Source of the DNA: CAYNRQ01 sp964399875
GTDB taxonomy: Archaea; Aenigmatarchaeota; Aenigmatarchaeia; QMZP01
DNA: 45,590 nt
NCBI GenBank assembly: GCA_964399875.1
Contig: CAYNRQ010000001.1
Span: 1 to 45,590 of the forward strand
Reading direction: 5' to 3'
This document shows positions 34,585-42,997 of this stretch, piece by piece. A program made the translations under genes and the position numbers. Below the pieces are notes generated by a model that worked only from the letters and a program-made list of their open reading frames with translations, had not been told where the DNA came from and did not search any database. Position 1 is the first letter of the stretch; each line of letters begins with the position of its first letter.

Positions 34585-35127
34585 CTATCCGCCACCCTCT
34601 TGCTGTTTTTTAGGCGCTTCCCCTTCCCGTGTAAGGAACCACATCACTATAGCCAGAACTATTATGAAGAATATGATTGTAAACACCTGCGAGTCAAACA
34701 TGTATCCAAATCCCCAAGAAAATCCAAACGGTGTAGTCCCCCAGATAGCAGCTACTAATATGTAAATTATTATTATAATAATAACAGCTATTACCCACTT
34801 GTTCTTCTGGTCACCCCACAGCATCTCTGGTTTTATTCCCAGGAGCCCCAGTATTATTACCAAGAACAGCAAAGCACTGCCAACCAACAGCCACACACCC
34901 GACACATTTGTCAGCCAATAGAAAAGCCCGGGTTCCCAGCTCGAATAAAGCATAACAAAGAATGAAATAATTATAGCGATCAATCCCATTGCAGATTTAT
35001 GCATCTTGCCTTTAAGGGCAACCGACATGATACCATAAGAAATTGCCAAGGCTAAAAGAAATGGGAACAGCAACTGGAAGAACTCCATGTTGACTAAATT
35101 TTGTAACATCTGGTCAAGTACACCCAT
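34585..35127 (-). CDS. Membrane protein with five to six helices
   Basis: A 180-residue protein, hydrophobic over most of its length (FFQLLFPFLLALAISYGIMSVAL; SAMGLIAIIISFFVMLY; WLLVGSALLFLVIILGLLGI; KWVIAVIIIIIIYILVAAIWG; FTIIFFIIVLAIVMWFL) with a polar tail EGEAPKKQQEGGG. Family not recognised. It converges on the coiled-coil operon and follows L15e in the same direction. Confidence 0.6.
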   Translation of the reverse strand: MGVLDQMLQNLVNMEFFQLLFPFLLALAISYGIMSVALKGKMHKSAMGLIAIIISFFVMLYSSWEPGLFYWLTNVSGVWLLVGSALLFLVIILGLLGIKPEMLWGDQKNKWVIAVIIIIIIYILVAAIWGTTPFGFSWGFGYMFDSQVFTIIFFIIVLAIVMWFLTREGEAPKKQQEGGG

Positions 35128-35174
35128 ATTATTTTATTAACATAGTAACTTTATAAATGTTTTCTGTATGCTCT

Positions 35175-35687
35175 TTATTTCCTCAGACCTCTTGATTTTT
35201 TTCCTGCAGATGTCAGTCCCCTGAAAACCCTGTTTTTATGCTGTTTTTCTGAAAGCCACTTCAAATCCCTGTCTTTTCTTATCCCCGGGTGATTAGCATC
35301 AACAAGGATGCACTCGAACCACTTGTAAACACCATCCTCACCAACGAGATAAGAATTCAAGACCTGAAGATTAGGAAACTTCCTTGCTGCCTTTTCCTCA
35401 GCAACAACACGCTTTGATTTGCCTAAAGAAAAGAACCTCCCAGCTTTTTTAGGCCCCCTTCCACCAGAGGGTTTTGGCCTTTTCCTCTTTCCTCTTTTAA
35501 CCCTTACCCTGACAACCACAAAACCCTGTTTGGCCTTGTAACCAAGACTTCTTGCCCTGTCCAGTCTTGTTGGCCTTTCTATTCTGTTAACTACAGGCTC
35601 CTTTCTCCACATTATCATTCTTTTCTTCAATATCCCACCAAGGTTCTCTTCTGGCCTTTTCCACAATCTTGCCATATAATTCGCCAT
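35175..35687 (-). CDS. rpl15e: 50S ribosomal protein L15e
   Basis: A 170-residue protein of the archaeal/eukaryotic large subunit. It shows RMIMWRKEPVVNRIERPTRLDRARSLGYKAKQGFVVVRVRVKRGKRKRPKPSGGR, the L15e core, and YKWFECILVDANHPGIRKDRDLKWL. Length and basic character fit. The initial MANYMARLWKRPEENLG is the usual N-terminus with a Tyr-rich helix. Confidence 0.95.
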   Translation of the reverse strand: MANYMARLWKRPEENLGGILKKRMIMWRKEPVVNRIERPTRLDRARSLGYKAKQGFVVVRVRVKRGKRKRPKPSGGRGPKKAGRFFSLGKSKRVVAEEKAARKFPNLQVLNSYLVGEDGVYKWFECILVDANHPGIRKDRDLKWLSEKQHKNRVFRGLTSAGKKSRGLRK

Positions 35688-35798
35688 AATATCACGATTG
35701 CTGTAAAGTATTTAATATTATCGGTTAAATATCTATCAATAATAAAAGATATTTATATAAATACTTAATTAAAAATATTAGAGGTTGGAGGTTAAAAT

Positions 35799-36065
35799 AT
35801 GCACCCAGCAGCAAAAATCCTAATCGGCCTTATACTTTTGGTAATAGGCCTTGGTCTGTTTGTGGACTCAGCCATACCAATATCAGGCACAACAGGAACC
35901 TTTGGGATAGACTGGCTCGGTAATTTCATAATAGTGCTGACAGGGGTTATACCAATATTCCTGATACTGATAGGCCTTTTCGTGATTTGGCTTGAAATGG
36001 ATGAGCTAAAGGCACAGAAAGAACTGGCTGAGGAAATAAAGAAGGAAACCAAAAAGAAAAAATAA
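35799..36065 (+). CDS. Small two-helix membrane protein
   Basis: Eighty-eight residues: helix one at about 8-28 (ILIGLILLVIGLGLFVDSAI), helix two at about 45-68 (NFIIVLTGVIPIFLILIGLFVIW), then a charged tail of alternating Lys and Glu. A strong TTGGAGGT ribosome binding site and TATA-like ATTTATATAAATAC at about 35750-35763 support expression. No family recognised. Confidence 0.6.
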   Translation: MHPAAKILIGLILLVIGLGLFVDSAIPISGTTGTFGIDWLGNFIIVLTGVIPIFLILIGLFVIWLEMDELKAQKELAEEIKKETKKKK

Positions 36066-36196
36066 ACCTTCTTTTCTATTTTCTTATCAAAAACCACCGG
36101 CTTTATTTTACTGGTTGCACGGATGCTGATTCAGAATTCGACAATCAAGAACATTCTATATACAAGCTTAAAAACATATAGCAAAAAATACTTACT

Positions 36197-37081
36197 ATGA
36201 CAGAAGAAGATATGAGAATAATAGAATCCGGTCACAGCATGTGTCCTGGTTGCAGTATTCCCATAGCCCTTAATCTTATTTCCAGGGCAGCACCAAGAAA
36301 TATTATAGTTTCTATGGCAACCGGTTGTTTAGAAGTATGCACAACTCTGTATCCATTAACATCTTTTAACGTTCCTGTTATTCACACAGCATTCGAAACA
36401 GCATCCTCTGTTGCTTCTGGTATAGAGGCCGCTGTTAAAAAACTGGGCAAGGACTGGAAGGTAATGGCAATAGCCGGTGATGGCGGCACCTTTGATATAG
36501 GCCTTCAGGCCCTCTCAGGAATGATGGAAAGGGGTCATAAGGTCACACAGGTGTGCGTCGACAATGAGTGCTACGCAAACACAGGCGTTCAGAGATCAGG
36601 GGCAACACCCTATGGTGCATCTACAACAACCTCTCCTGCAGGAAAAAAATCCATAGGCAAGCAGCAGTTCAAGAAGCCCATTGCAGAGATAATAGCAGCC
36701 CACAGGATCCCTTATGTGGCCTCGGCTTCTGTGGCCTGCCCGGCAGACATGATAAAAAAGGTAAAAAAGGCCTTTGAAAAACAACCAAGTTTTCTGCACA
36801 TTCACTGCCCCTGCCCGACAGGATGGAAATTCGATTCCAGTAAAACCATTCAAATAGCAAAAAAAGCAGTTGAAACAGGCATGTGGATACTTTATGAATT
36901 CGAGGATGGTCAGTTCAGGATAACAAAGAGGTTAACAGAAAAAAAACCAGTTGAGGAATACCTAAAGACCCAGGGCAGATTCAGGCATCTGCCACCAGAA
37001 GAGATAAAAAAAATACAAAAACATGTGGATTCTGAATACCAGAGATTAGAGAACCTCGAGAAATCTTGTGCTAAAGTTTAA
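36197..37081 (+). CDS. porB: 2-oxoacid (pyruvate):ferredoxin oxidoreductase, beta subunit
   Basis: TPP-binding subunit of the enzyme that decarboxylates pyruvate or a related 2-oxoacid to acyl-CoA and reduces ferredoxin. The TPP/Mg motif is AGDGGTFDIGLQALSGMMERGHKVTQVCVDNECYANTGVQ. Cysteines C16, C19 (CPGC) and C44/C48 are placed as in PorB [4Fe-4S] sites. At 294 residues it is full length. The alpha, gamma and delta subunits are not next to it, which is unusual. Ferredoxins at 15515-16121 could accept its electrons. Confidence 0.9.
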   Translation: MTEEDMRIIESGHSMCPGCSIPIALNLISRAAPRNIIVSMATGCLEVCTTLYPLTSFNVPVIHTAFETASSVASGIEAAVKKLGKDWKVMAIAGDGGTFDIGLQALSGMMERGHKVTQVCVDNECYANTGVQRSGATPYGASTTTSPAGKKSIGKQQFKKPIAEIIAAHRIPYVASASVACPADMIKKVKKAFEKQPSFLHIHCPCPTGWKFDSSKTIQIAKKAVETGMWILYEFEDGQFRITKRLTEKKPVEEYLKTQGRFRHLPPEEIKKIQKHVDSEYQRLENLEKSCAKV

Positions 37082-37085
37082 GCCA

Positions 37086-37883
37086 TTATTTTTTCTTAGA
37101 ATTAGACCACAACTGATCAAACAATGGTTTTGCCATGGCCTCTACAGCATGTGTAGAATTGGCCCACAGGGCGACATCCTGCGTCTCATGCACCTTATTA
37201 TCATCGGTTAAAGACATGAACAAATGGTTATCATCAACTATAGCAAATCTGCCCAAAGGCACATCAATATGCCTTATTTCTGCAATCTCAGAAAGTGAAT
37301 TTGCAACATCCTTGTTCTTAAGCGGTGCCAGAATCCTTAACTTAACACCATTCCTTGCTATTTTTTTCAAGATCCTTAACTGGTTTGAATGGATATCCTT
37401 CAAACCCTTTTCTGTGGTTAGAATGTTTATGTTATTTTTAGCATTCTTGAAAACAGATCTCAATTGCCTGTTTATTATACTCATGCCCTTTAATGTTCCT
37501 GTCATCTCAGATGGCTGAACAAGATTCAATCCGCCTGTATATATATTTTCAAGCTCTGTCAATATCTTGGAATTACTTAATCTATCTATCCTTTCCACCA
37601 TTTCTTCATATTTTTTCTTCATGCTTTCCTTTGTCCTTTCCAGGGCCTCTGTTGGCTTTAAAGCTACATACTTTATTGGCTTTGACGGCTGAACAACAAC
37701 AAATCCCTTTTCTGCTAAACTCTCCAAAACATCATAGCTTCTTGATCTTGGAACGTTTGCTATCTCAGAAACCTCTGCAGCAGTGGCTACACCTTTGGCT
37801 AATAAAGCCACAAAAATCTTCCTTTCATACAGGTTTAACCCTATACTTTTAAGGGTATCCAATACCTCTGTTGATGCTATCAT
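37086..37883 (-). CDS. TrmB-family transcriptional regulator
   Basis: A 265-residue regulator: winged helix (LNLYERKIFVALLAKGVATAAEVSEIANVPRSRSYDVLESLAEKGFVVVQPSKPIKYVALKP), a linker coiled coil, and a C-terminal ligand-binding domain like that of sugar-sensing TrmB proteins (ILTTEKGLKDI, GRFAIVDDNHLFMSLTDD). TrmB proteins typically control sugar uptake or central metabolism; the target here is unknown. It ends 5 bp after porB on the opposite strand. Repeated ACTACT/AGTAGT sequences lie just upstream of its own TATA element. Confidence 0.85.
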   Translation of the reverse strand: MIASTEVLDTLKSIGLNLYERKIFVALLAKGVATAAEVSEIANVPRSRSYDVLESLAEKGFVVVQPSKPIKYVALKPTEALERTKESMKKKYEEMVERIDRLSNSKILTELENIYTGGLNLVQPSEMTGTLKGMSIINRQLRSVFKNAKNNINILTTEKGLKDIHSNQLRILKKIARNGVKLRILAPLKNKDVANSLSEIAEIRHIDVPLGRFAIVDDNHLFMSLTDDNKVHETQDVALWANSTHAVEAMAKPLFDQLWSNSKKK

Positions 37884-37910
37884 TTTATCCGCCCTCAGTG
37901 ATACTATTTT

Positions 37911-37962
37911 ATTATATATCTTTTACTACTACTTAAACTTATCGCTTAGTAGTCAAAGTAGT
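37911..37962 (-). promoter_or_regulatory. TrmB gene promoter with ACTACT/AGTAGT operator candidate
   Basis: A TATA-like ATTATATAT (37911-37919) lies about 28-36 bp before ATG 37883. Just upstream, ACTACTTAA (37928-37936) and TTAGTAGT (37946-37953) form an inverted repeat with one extra base, and AGTAGT recurs at 37957-37962. TrmB proteins bind TACT/AGTA half-sites, so autoregulation is plausible. Confidence 0.45.
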
Positions 37963-38018
37963 TAATAATAAGAACGAAAGATTTATAAATCTTTTTTTGT
38001 CACTTTTGAGTAATTTAT

Positions 38019-39740
38019 TTAAGCTTTACCTTTTTGCTGCTCAAAAAGTCTTTCTATCCTTTTTTTTGTGTCCACCTCATCAGGACCTTTGTCAAATCTT
38101 ATCCTTACCACCCTGGGGAATCTAAGGGCCCACCCGCTGGTATAATTAGGGCTTTTTTGTATCTCCTCATACGCAACCTCTACAACAACCCTTGGTTTTA
38201 TTTTAACCTGATCACCCTTTTCACCCTCTATATTGGGTTTCAAGAGCTTTGTCAGCTTCTGAAAGGTTAAACCTTCAGACCCTTCTTTCTCTTTAATACC
38301 AGTTCCTATCATGCCGCATGAAAGGAAGTCCCCTGTCTTTTCATCCATACACCCAAGAACAAGAGATCCCAACCATCCAACCCTTTTACCTCTTCCCCAC
38401 TGCGCACCCATTATAACCAGATCCAGATTCTCCATCACCGGCTTAACCTTTAGCCACCCTCCAGCCACCCTTCTTCCAGGCTGATATGTTGCATCCAGGT
38501 TCTTGATTATAAGGCCCTCTTGGCTTGCATGCAAGGCCTCTTTATAGAAACTCTCGGCCCTTTCTAAATCCTTTGTAACAATATGCTTTGCCAGCTGGAA
38601 CTTTCCTGGAATAGGTTTTATTATCTCCTTAAGAGTTTTCCACCTTTCCTTTAATGGCTTGTCAAATAAAGCCTCGCCATTCAGATAAACTATATCAAAA
38701 AGATTAACCTGGACAGGTATCTCCTTAACTACCCTTTCTATGTCATACTTCCTTTTTATCCTCTGCGATAGGAACTGAAAGGGCATGGGTTTCTTTGTCT
38801 TTCCGTCAAAGCCAAGCATCTCGCCCTCTATTATGCAATCCTTGGTCTTAACAGCCTTCTTTACAAAATCAGCAATCTCTGGGAACTGTTTTGTTATGTT
38901 CTCCAGTCTTCTGGTATAGAACCACAATTTCCCATCTTTTTTGTGTATCACGATGCGAGCGCCGTCATATTTGTATTCTAGTGCTGGGTTTTCATAAGCA
39001 TCCAAGGCGTCTTTTAGGGACGGTGCCTTGTCAGCAAGCAAGACATGATATGGCTTGCCTATTTCAAGCTTAACGCTTTTCAATCCCCTGATGCCCTTCT
39101 CTTTGGCTATTTTTGCTATCTCCCCATAATCAGGTCTTAAGAACCACGCCCACTCCACTGCACGCACAGATTCCCTTGCTTTTTCCTGGGTTTCTGTGTC
39201 CAAGAAGGCCTTTGCTATGGAATCCCTCACAACACCTGCCGCAACCCCTATCCTAAGATCGCCCAGTGTTGTTCTAACAATAAATTTCGCCTCTTTAGGA
39301 TTTGCTGACGATATTAACTCAGAAACCAAATGAAATTTCCTTTCCTGCGATCCCTTTCCCTCCAGGGACGCAAGTTTTTGCAGATTCTCAAAAACCTTTT
39401 CTATTGTAAGGGGTTTTTGGAACAGTGTTCTCTGTTTCTTTTTTGCTATTAGTTCCTCTATAACTAATCCAAAATCTCCTGTTTTTTTGAATCTGTTAAC
39501 AACATCCTTTGCAGAAAAACCGGTCGAGGTAGATATTATTTTAGCCATTAAAAGATTAGCAATACCAATTTCTCTTTCATCCCATGAAGGAAACACTCTT
39601 CCCTGCAAAAGCAGTGTTACCTCGGGCAGTATATCTGCCGGGGTTTTTTTCAAAAGCTCTGCTATGGCATCTATCTTTTTTAACCTTGCGGATGTCTTCT
39701 CCAGATATTCATATGTTTCAACCAATACAGAATATTTCAT
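38019..39740 (-). CDS. lig: ATP-dependent DNA ligase
   Basis: Seals nicks in replication and repair by adenylating a lysine. The nucleotidyltransferase motif I is EYKYDGAR with Lys257; motifs III to V appear as WFYTRRLENITKQFPE, EGEMLGFD, and EGLIIKNLDATYQPGRR / WLKVKP. An N-terminal DNA-binding domain (residues 1-220) and OB-fold C-terminus complete the 573-residue archaeal type. It is preceded by a short AT-rich gap with the DUF202 gene reading away. Confidence 0.96.
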   Translation of the reverse strand: MKYSVLVETYEYLEKTSARLKKIDAIAELLKKTPADILPEVTLLLQGRVFPSWDEREIGIANLLMAKIISTSTGFSAKDVVNRFKKTGDFGLVIEELIAKKKQRTLFQKPLTIEKVFENLQKLASLEGKGSQERKFHLVSELISSANPKEAKFIVRTTLGDLRIGVAAGVVRDSIAKAFLDTETQEKARESVRAVEWAWFLRPDYGEIAKIAKEKGIRGLKSVKLEIGKPYHVLLADKAPSLKDALDAYENPALEYKYDGARIVIHKKDGKLWFYTRRLENITKQFPEIADFVKKAVKTKDCIIEGEMLGFDGKTKKPMPFQFLSQRIKRKYDIERVVKEIPVQVNLFDIVYLNGEALFDKPLKERWKTLKEIIKPIPGKFQLAKHIVTKDLERAESFYKEALHASQEGLIIKNLDATYQPGRRVAGGWLKVKPVMENLDLVIMGAQWGRGKRVGWLGSLVLGCMDEKTGDFLSCGMIGTGIKEKEGSEGLTFQKLTKLLKPNIEGEKGDQVKIKPRVVVEVAYEEIQKSPNYTSGWALRFPRVVRIRFDKGPDEVDTKKRIERLFEQQKGKA

Positions 39741-39777
39741 TATTAATTTTTAACCTACAAAATTAATAATATTTAAT

Positions 39778-40074
39778 ATGAAGGAAAAGAAGAAAAAAGT
39801 CAGCCTTAGGGAAAAAGAAGTAATGCTCTCAATGGAGAGGACTATACTTTCAAAAGAGAGAACAATCCTTTCCTTTATGCAAACAGGCCTGGCCTTTATC
39901 GGCGTGGGAATCGTCATAATAAATGTTTTTCAGAAAAACCATACATCCCTTATTGTTGGGACAGCTTTAATTCTGATAGGATTCGTAGAGGTTCTGGAAT
40001 CCATGAGAAGAATACTAAAATACAAGAAAAAAATGCGCAATGTAAAAAGAAAACTAGGGAAACACGGAATTTAA
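39778..40074 (+). CDS. DUF202 small membrane protein
   Basis: Ninety-eight residues with the DUF202 pattern ERTILSKERTILSFMQTGLAFIGVGIVIINVF, then a second helix (SLIVGTALILIGFVEVLES) and a basic tail. The family comprises two- to three-helix membrane proteins of unknown function. It starts 37 bp after the ligase on the other strand and ends before a hairpin shared with the convergent zinc-ribbon operon. Confidence 0.75.
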   Translation: MKEKKKKVSLREKEVMLSMERTILSKERTILSFMQTGLAFIGVGIVIINVFQKNHTSLIVGTALILIGFVEVLESMRRILKYKKKMRNVKRKLGKHGI

Positions 40075-40086
40075 TAAATCTTAAGC

Positions 40087-40109
40087 AGATGGGAAGTGAT
40101 AACCCATCT
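40087..40109. terminator. Hairpin between convergent genes
   Basis: AGATGGG (40087-40093) and CCCATCT (40103-40109) form a 7-bp perfect stem with a 9-base loop, just after DUF202 and overlapping the stop codon of the 20-residue peptide. It could stop transcription from both sides or protect 3' ends. It lacks a clear T-run, so function is uncertain. Confidence 0.35.
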
Positions 40110-40171
40110 TAAAAGTAATCATATTCCTTCTCCCAATCACTCACCCTTTTGATCTTTTTTTCTTCAGTCAT
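40109..40171 (-). CDS. 20-residue acidic peptide, end of the zinc-ribbon operon
   Basis: ATG 40171 has a perfect AAGGAG ribosome binding site at 8-13 bases and lies 10 bases after the zinc-ribbon gene. It encodes MTEEKKIKRVSDWEKEYDYF. It is too short to assign. The ribosome binding site and operon position argue for translation; a regulatory or partner peptide is possible. Chance cannot be excluded. Confidence 0.4.
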   Translation of the reverse strand: MTEEKKIKRVSDWEKEYDYF

Positions 40172-40181
40172 AGCATTCTCC

Positions 40182-40652
40182 TTAATATTCACTTCCGCAC
40201 TCTCTACAAACCCATCTTCCATCGACAGATATCAATTCGTCTGAATATTCCCCGCATTCATCACATATCCCAAACTCTTCCCCTCTCATATTCTCCTCAT
40301 CTTCTGTTATTGGAACAATTTCATGTGTTTTCATCAATCTTTCATACCTCTCAAAATTGAAATGAAACTTTTTTCTTACACTCTTCATAAGTCCGTTGTC
40401 CTTGAACCACATGTACATTTCTGTGATATAACAAACAGGGCATACAGATGATGCATCAGAAACGCCGCATATCAAACAAGGTTTGAACCCTTCTTGGGTA
40501 AACCTGAACGACTTAGAGATAACATTGTGAAATTCCAGGAATTCACCTGAAAGTTTTTCAGGTAACTGATTCTTAATATCTTTAGATATGCAATCAATGC
40601 AAATAAAATTCCAGATTGGTTCTTTGCATATCTGGCATATGTGCATTTCCAT
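40182..40652 (-). CDS. Multi zinc-ribbon protein
   Basis: A 156-residue protein with four CxxC pairs arranged as zinc ribbons: CQICKEP...CIDC (N-terminus), CLICGVSDASSVCPVC (middle), and CDECGEYSDELISVDGRWVCRECG (C-terminus). The middle is helical. No enzyme motif is seen; a nucleic acid or protein-binding role is likely. The GAGGTGATG sequence before its ATG is a good ribosome binding site. Family not recognised. Confidence 0.65.
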   Translation of the reverse strand: MEMHICQICKEPIWNFICIDCISKDIKNQLPEKLSGEFLEFHNVISKSFRFTQEGFKPCLICGVSDASSVCPVCYITEMYMWFKDNGLMKSVRKKFHFNFERYERLMKTHEIVPITEDEENMRGEEFGICDECGEYSDELISVDGRWVCRECGSEY

Positions 40653-40938
40653 AAGGCATCACCTCTTGTTAATTGTGGGACATGTGGGAGTCACCAAAAA
40701 ATAATGAAAACCAAGATTTATAAGTAGTACCTAAAAACAGATTTTGTTAAACCTGAACGAACATGCAAATGTCAATAGGGATTCTTTTATAAAAAATTTT
40801 TTATTATAAAAAAATATTTTTAAAAATAAAAGAATTCTTGTAATAATACAAGAAAAATAATAAAAGTTTATAAAGCTTAGTGCTAATTTCTGTATGCAAA
40901 ATGCCAAAATATGGGAAAAGTGGGAAAAAGGTGTCATT
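40653..40938. other. 286-bp AT-rich gap with inverted repeats
   Basis: No gene or RNA was recognised. 40785-40831 is a 47-base run of A and T only. ATTCTTTTAT (40781-40790) and ATAAAAGAAT (40826-40835) are perfect inverted arms around it, and CTTGTA/TACAAG (40837-40842 with 40847-40852) forms a further hairpin. TATA-like AAAGTTTATAAAG follows at about 40863-40875, placed for the gene at 40939. Confidence 0.5.
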
Positions 40939-41868
40939 ATGGATACTCAGCTCATAGATCACAACGGAGGAAAGCCGGTGGCCTATGAATCCACACTGGT
41001 GAATCCAAAAAACCTGTCAATATTCGGTTCTGATCTGTGCCTAAAGGTTGTGGCAGAGCTTGCAAAGCAGCCCGGCTGTGCCATGGATCTCTCCAGAAAA
41101 CTGAACCAGCATGAGCAGAAAATCTACTACCACCTGAGAAGACTGGAAAAATCAGGCATAATAAAGCAGATAAGAACAGAAAAGAGATACGGCATGACAG
41201 CCAAGATATACGACGTGATTTCACCTGTGGTTGCAACAAAACTTTATGATGATGGTTATCCTCTGGAAAACCAGATAAAAACAAAAAACCCGAAAGTAGA
41301 GAGATTTCTCTATCCTTTCATAAAGAACGGGAAACTTAACGCAAAGATAATCGTTGGTAACCCGCATGAGCATGGAAGACATGATTCACGCGCAAGCGAC
41401 AGTGTTCATGTGGCAGATCTCATACACTTTCTGGGCAGCTTCATAAAAAAACCGCAGTTTCCCTGCTACATTTTCGATACACAAGTAAAGAAAGAGGATC
41501 TGAAAGATAACCTAATCCTTATAGGAAACCCAAAACACAACACTGTTGTGGACAAGATAAACCAGGATCTACCTGTCTTTTTCGATCACGATAACGAATG
41601 GGCAATTGTTTCCAAACCAACAAACAAAACATACACAAATCTAGCATCTGGTATCATTCTGATAACAACAAACCCATTCAACAAAAAAAAGAAGATACTC
41701 CTCTTGGCAGGAAAGAGGTCAAGAGGGACAAAGGCCGCTATAATAGCCCTGACCCAGAACACAGACAAACTCATCACAGGTGAAAGAGACCAAGACCTGA
41801 TCAGGGTGGTAATGGGCCTTGATAGAGATAATGATTACGAAGTAGATCATGTAAGATTCCTGGAGTGA
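40939..41868 (+). CDS. Winged-helix regulator with a large C-terminal domain
   Basis: A 309-residue protein. An ArsR-like winged helix occupies about 25-105 (LCLKVVAELAKQPGCAMDLSRKLNQHEQKIYYHLRRLEKSGIIKQIR). The rest is an alpha/beta domain with GNPHEHGRHDSRASDSVHV and NLILIGNPKHNTVVDKIN, seen in archaeal proteins linked to S-layer or regulator architectures. The ATG at 40939 has AAAGGTG upstream and is preferred over one at 40894. First gene of the operon with the PRTase-like and unknown genes. Confidence 0.65.
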   Translation: MDTQLIDHNGGKPVAYESTLVNPKNLSIFGSDLCLKVVAELAKQPGCAMDLSRKLNQHEQKIYYHLRRLEKSGIIKQIRTEKRYGMTAKIYDVISPVVATKLYDDGYPLENQIKTKNPKVERFLYPFIKNGKLNAKIIVGNPHEHGRHDSRASDSVHVADLIHFLGSFIKKPQFPCYIFDTQVKKEDLKDNLILIGNPKHNTVVDKINQDLPVFFDHDNEWAIVSKPTNKTYTNLASGIILITTNPFNKKKKILLLAGKRSRGTKAAIIALTQNTDKLITGERDQDLIRVVMGLDRDNDYEVDHVRFLE

Positions 41869-41873
41869 TAAAC

Positions 41874-42494
41874 ATGTCTCGCAAAGAAGCATTAAGAGAG
41901 TTCACAAAAGCCATGAGAGATGAAACAGGAGATTACTTGGCTTCTCAGGTAGACCAGAGAATACAGGGAAAACCATTGCTCTATATACCAACAGAACACG
42001 GAGCAGTCAAGATAGGAGAATATACAATCGAAAAAGGATTAACAGGGCGAGGTATAGCATACATAAAAATGCCTATGCTTGTGGAGAAATCAAGAGGAGG
42101 AAATCTGGGTTTTGCTAGGGTTGTAAGGCCATCATTAGCAAAAATAAAGAAAGCTATAGAAAGCCTAGGCAGACCATACAAATATGTTGTTTTTGATGAC
42201 ACAACATCAGAGGCAACAACAGTAATGACAATATATGAATGCTTGAGATATGTTGGTGCAAAAGACAAGGATATAATATTATGTGGATTAGCCGATGCCT
42301 CAGGCGTGCTTGATTTTTCAATGTTTCCTTTTAATCCAGAGCATGTCACAAGAGGAGCGTATTTAAAAAAACTAATATCTCAGGGGAAGATCCTGCCAGC
42401 ATCCAAATACCCAACCTATAGAGAAAGAGAAGACAATGAACCAATGCTGGAATTCGAAGAATTATTACTTGAATTAAGTGGTACCGATGAATAG
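41874..42494 (+). CDS. Phosphoribosyltransferase-like protein
   Basis: About 206 residues. The segment YKYVVFDDTTSEATTVMTIYECLRYVGAKDKDIILCGLAD (about 104-143) resembles the PRPP-binding loop of type I PRTases, with an Asp-Asp pair after hydrophobic residues; the TGxT end of the loop is replaced by EATT. Upstream IYIPTEHG-like sequence could be the hood. ATG 41874 has GGAGTGA before it and lies 5 bp after the regulator stop. Substrate unknown; a non-catalytic member is possible. Confidence 0.5.
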   Translation: MSRKEALREFTKAMRDETGDYLASQVDQRIQGKPLLYIPTEHGAVKIGEYTIEKGLTGRGIAYIKMPMLVEKSRGGNLGFARVVRPSLAKIKKAIESLGRPYKYVVFDDTTSEATTVMTIYECLRYVGAKDKDIILCGLADASGVLDFSMFPFNPEHVTRGAYLKKLISQGKILPASKYPTYREREDNEPMLEFEELLLELSGTDE

Positions 42495-42996
42495 AGCCAT
42501 TCTTATACCACACCTTCTGTGGTATGCACTAAGAGCAGATTCAAGGGCGTATTCCTTACTAAAAAAAATGGGCATAGAAAGAAAAAGAATGACAGAAAAT
42601 GAGAGAGATATGTTTAACTTTGTTTGGGATATACAGGGTGAACTTCTAGATCTAACAGCAAACAACCTGCCAGTTATTGTTTATGGTTTTGGTGAGGAAT
42701 CCCAGCCATACTCAACGATTATTACAGCATTCCTGCAATCCAAAAACAAAACAACAAGCCACAGCAGGGTAGATGTGAAGGATTCTGAACTGCATGGATT
42801 CAGAAAAAGCCTTTCAGAATGCAATAACAATATAGCTGTGGATGCAGAATTTAAACGGAATGACCTTTTGCTTTTTGGAGAAAATATCCATGGTCTTGGG
42901 GAATACAGGGGAGAGACGGCATACATATGGAGACGCCCAAAGCCAGGGATAATGAGATATACAGAAAATGACATGAAAAGGTTTGCTAAAAACTAA
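42487..42996 (+). CDS. Protein of unknown function in the regulator operon
   Basis: A 169-residue protein; I do not recognise a family. It begins MNRAILIPHLLWYALRADSRAY and has an alpha/beta pattern (NLPVIVYGFGEESQPYSTIITAFLQS). Its ATG overlaps the stop region of the PRTase-like gene and it is followed directly by fibrillarin, so it is co-transcribed with both. It shares base composition with its neighbours. Confidence 0.55.
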   Translation: MNRAILIPHLLWYALRADSRAYSLLKKMGIERKRMTENERDMFNFVWDIQGELLDLTANNLPVIVYGFGEESQPYSTIITAFLQSKNKTTSHSRVDVKDSELHGFRKSLSECNNNIAVDAEFKRNDLLLFGENIHGLGEYRGETAYIWRRPKPGIMRYTENDMKRFAKN

Positions 42997-42997
42997 T

